DNA of 64,000 bases from Planctomycetota bacterium. GTDB taxonomy: Bacteria > Planctomycetota > Planctomycetia > Planctomycetales > Planctomycetaceae. Below are positions 63,868 to 64,000 of the stretch, one piece after another. A program made the translations under genes and the position numbers. The stretch lies in NCBI GenBank assembly GCA_016872645.1, contig VGZH01000013.1, forward strand, positions 1 through 64,000. Reading direction: 5' to 3'. The stretch's first letter is position 1; every line of letters starts with the position of its first letter. The notes under the pieces were generated by a model. The model had not been told where the DNA came from. It worked only from the letters and a program-made list of their open reading frames with translations, and did not search any database.

Positions 63868-64000
63868 ATGCCAAGCTGGATGATCCGTGGACTTGTAATC
63901 GCGATCGCGTTGATCCCGACAGGGTTGCTTTTGTCTGTTTGCACTGCGGCCGACACCGACTCGCTGGTGAAAATGATCAAAGCGATCGGACGCGAAGGCC
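63868..64000 (+). CDS. Exported protein, 3' end cut by the window edge
   Basis: ATG 63868 has GAGG five bases upstream and opens a frame with no stop to the window end. The first 30 residues are a signal peptide (core GLVIAIALIPTGLLLSV, end CTAADT), followed by a polar, helical start (SLVKMIKAIGREG). Too little is present to name it. It is divergent from the gamma-glutamyltransferase gene across 244 bases in which I see no gene. Confidence 0.7.
   Translation, partial: MPSWMIRGLVIAIALIPTGLLLSVCTAADTDSLVKMIKAIGREG

Overview
The window looks like a chromosomal segment of a planctomycete (phylum Planctomycetota, probably class Planctomycetia; no closer placement from sequence alone). The reasons are the gene content: very large secreted/membrane proteins without familiar domains, many ExbB/ExbD sets, a Bat-like von Willebrand factor A cluster, a Ser/Thr kinase with an N-terminal zinc ribbon, a Tat-exported Gfo/Idh/MocA oxidoreductase, a DUF1080-type lipoprotein, a sulfatase and an FtsW/RodA protein. 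No rRNA, tRNA, CRISPR array, prophage or insertion sequence was recognised. Both window ends cut a gene.

Layout. 1-8380: two co-directional envelope genes, the second a 2158-residue protein that looks like two secreted units fused in tandem. 8433-9791: bioA, followed by 600 bases without a convincing gene but with an intrinsic terminator. 10392-16611: two ExbB/ExbD sets, two paralogous double-anchored membrane proteins and a DedA protein. 16911-20159: an Nramp-like transporter, a REP-like repeat pair and a membrane-anchored Ser/Thr kinase. 20434-27468: two TPR proteins, a third ExbB plus two ExbD and methylglyoxal synthase in one run, facing an FtsW/RodA gene. 28932-45597: nine tightly packed or overlapping genes on the + strand: two vWA membrane proteins, a DUF4175-like membrane protein, two coiled-coil exported proteins, an NPCBM-like protein, one HtrA-type protease with an intact triad and two relatives whose triads are lost. 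45703-57565: catabolic and uptake functions (Gfo/Idh/MocA oxidoreductase, YdjM-like membrane protein, secreted esterase, RbsBAC-type ABC importer, TfoX-N protein, DUF1080-type lipoprotein, sulfatase, flavin halogenase-like enzyme). 57672-64000: MarR regulator with a perfect palindromic operator, a decayed O6-alkylguanine-DNA alkyltransferase gene, an APC-type transporter, a secreted formylglutamate-amidohydrolase-like protein, a gamma-glutamyltransferase and the start of a further exported protein.

How the parts may work together (inference). Three ExbB/ExbD motors, TPR scaffolds, vWA proteins and exported proteases in about 35 kb suggest a proton-driven envelope machine or maintenance system. 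The cluster resembles a Bacteroidetes-type Bat operon but has no MoxR ATPase or DUF58 gene in the window.

The most unusual signal at DNA scale is a set of imperfect repeats all built on a 7-base period but with different words at different sites. Several form inverted arms. They lie at gene junctions where one arm encodes the signal peptide of the next gene (1920, 36251, 42300, 43489), or in frame inside the Ser/Thr kinase domain (19527-19601). A second class, REP-like hairpins, includes an inverted pair at 18398-18538 whose differences preserve base pairing.
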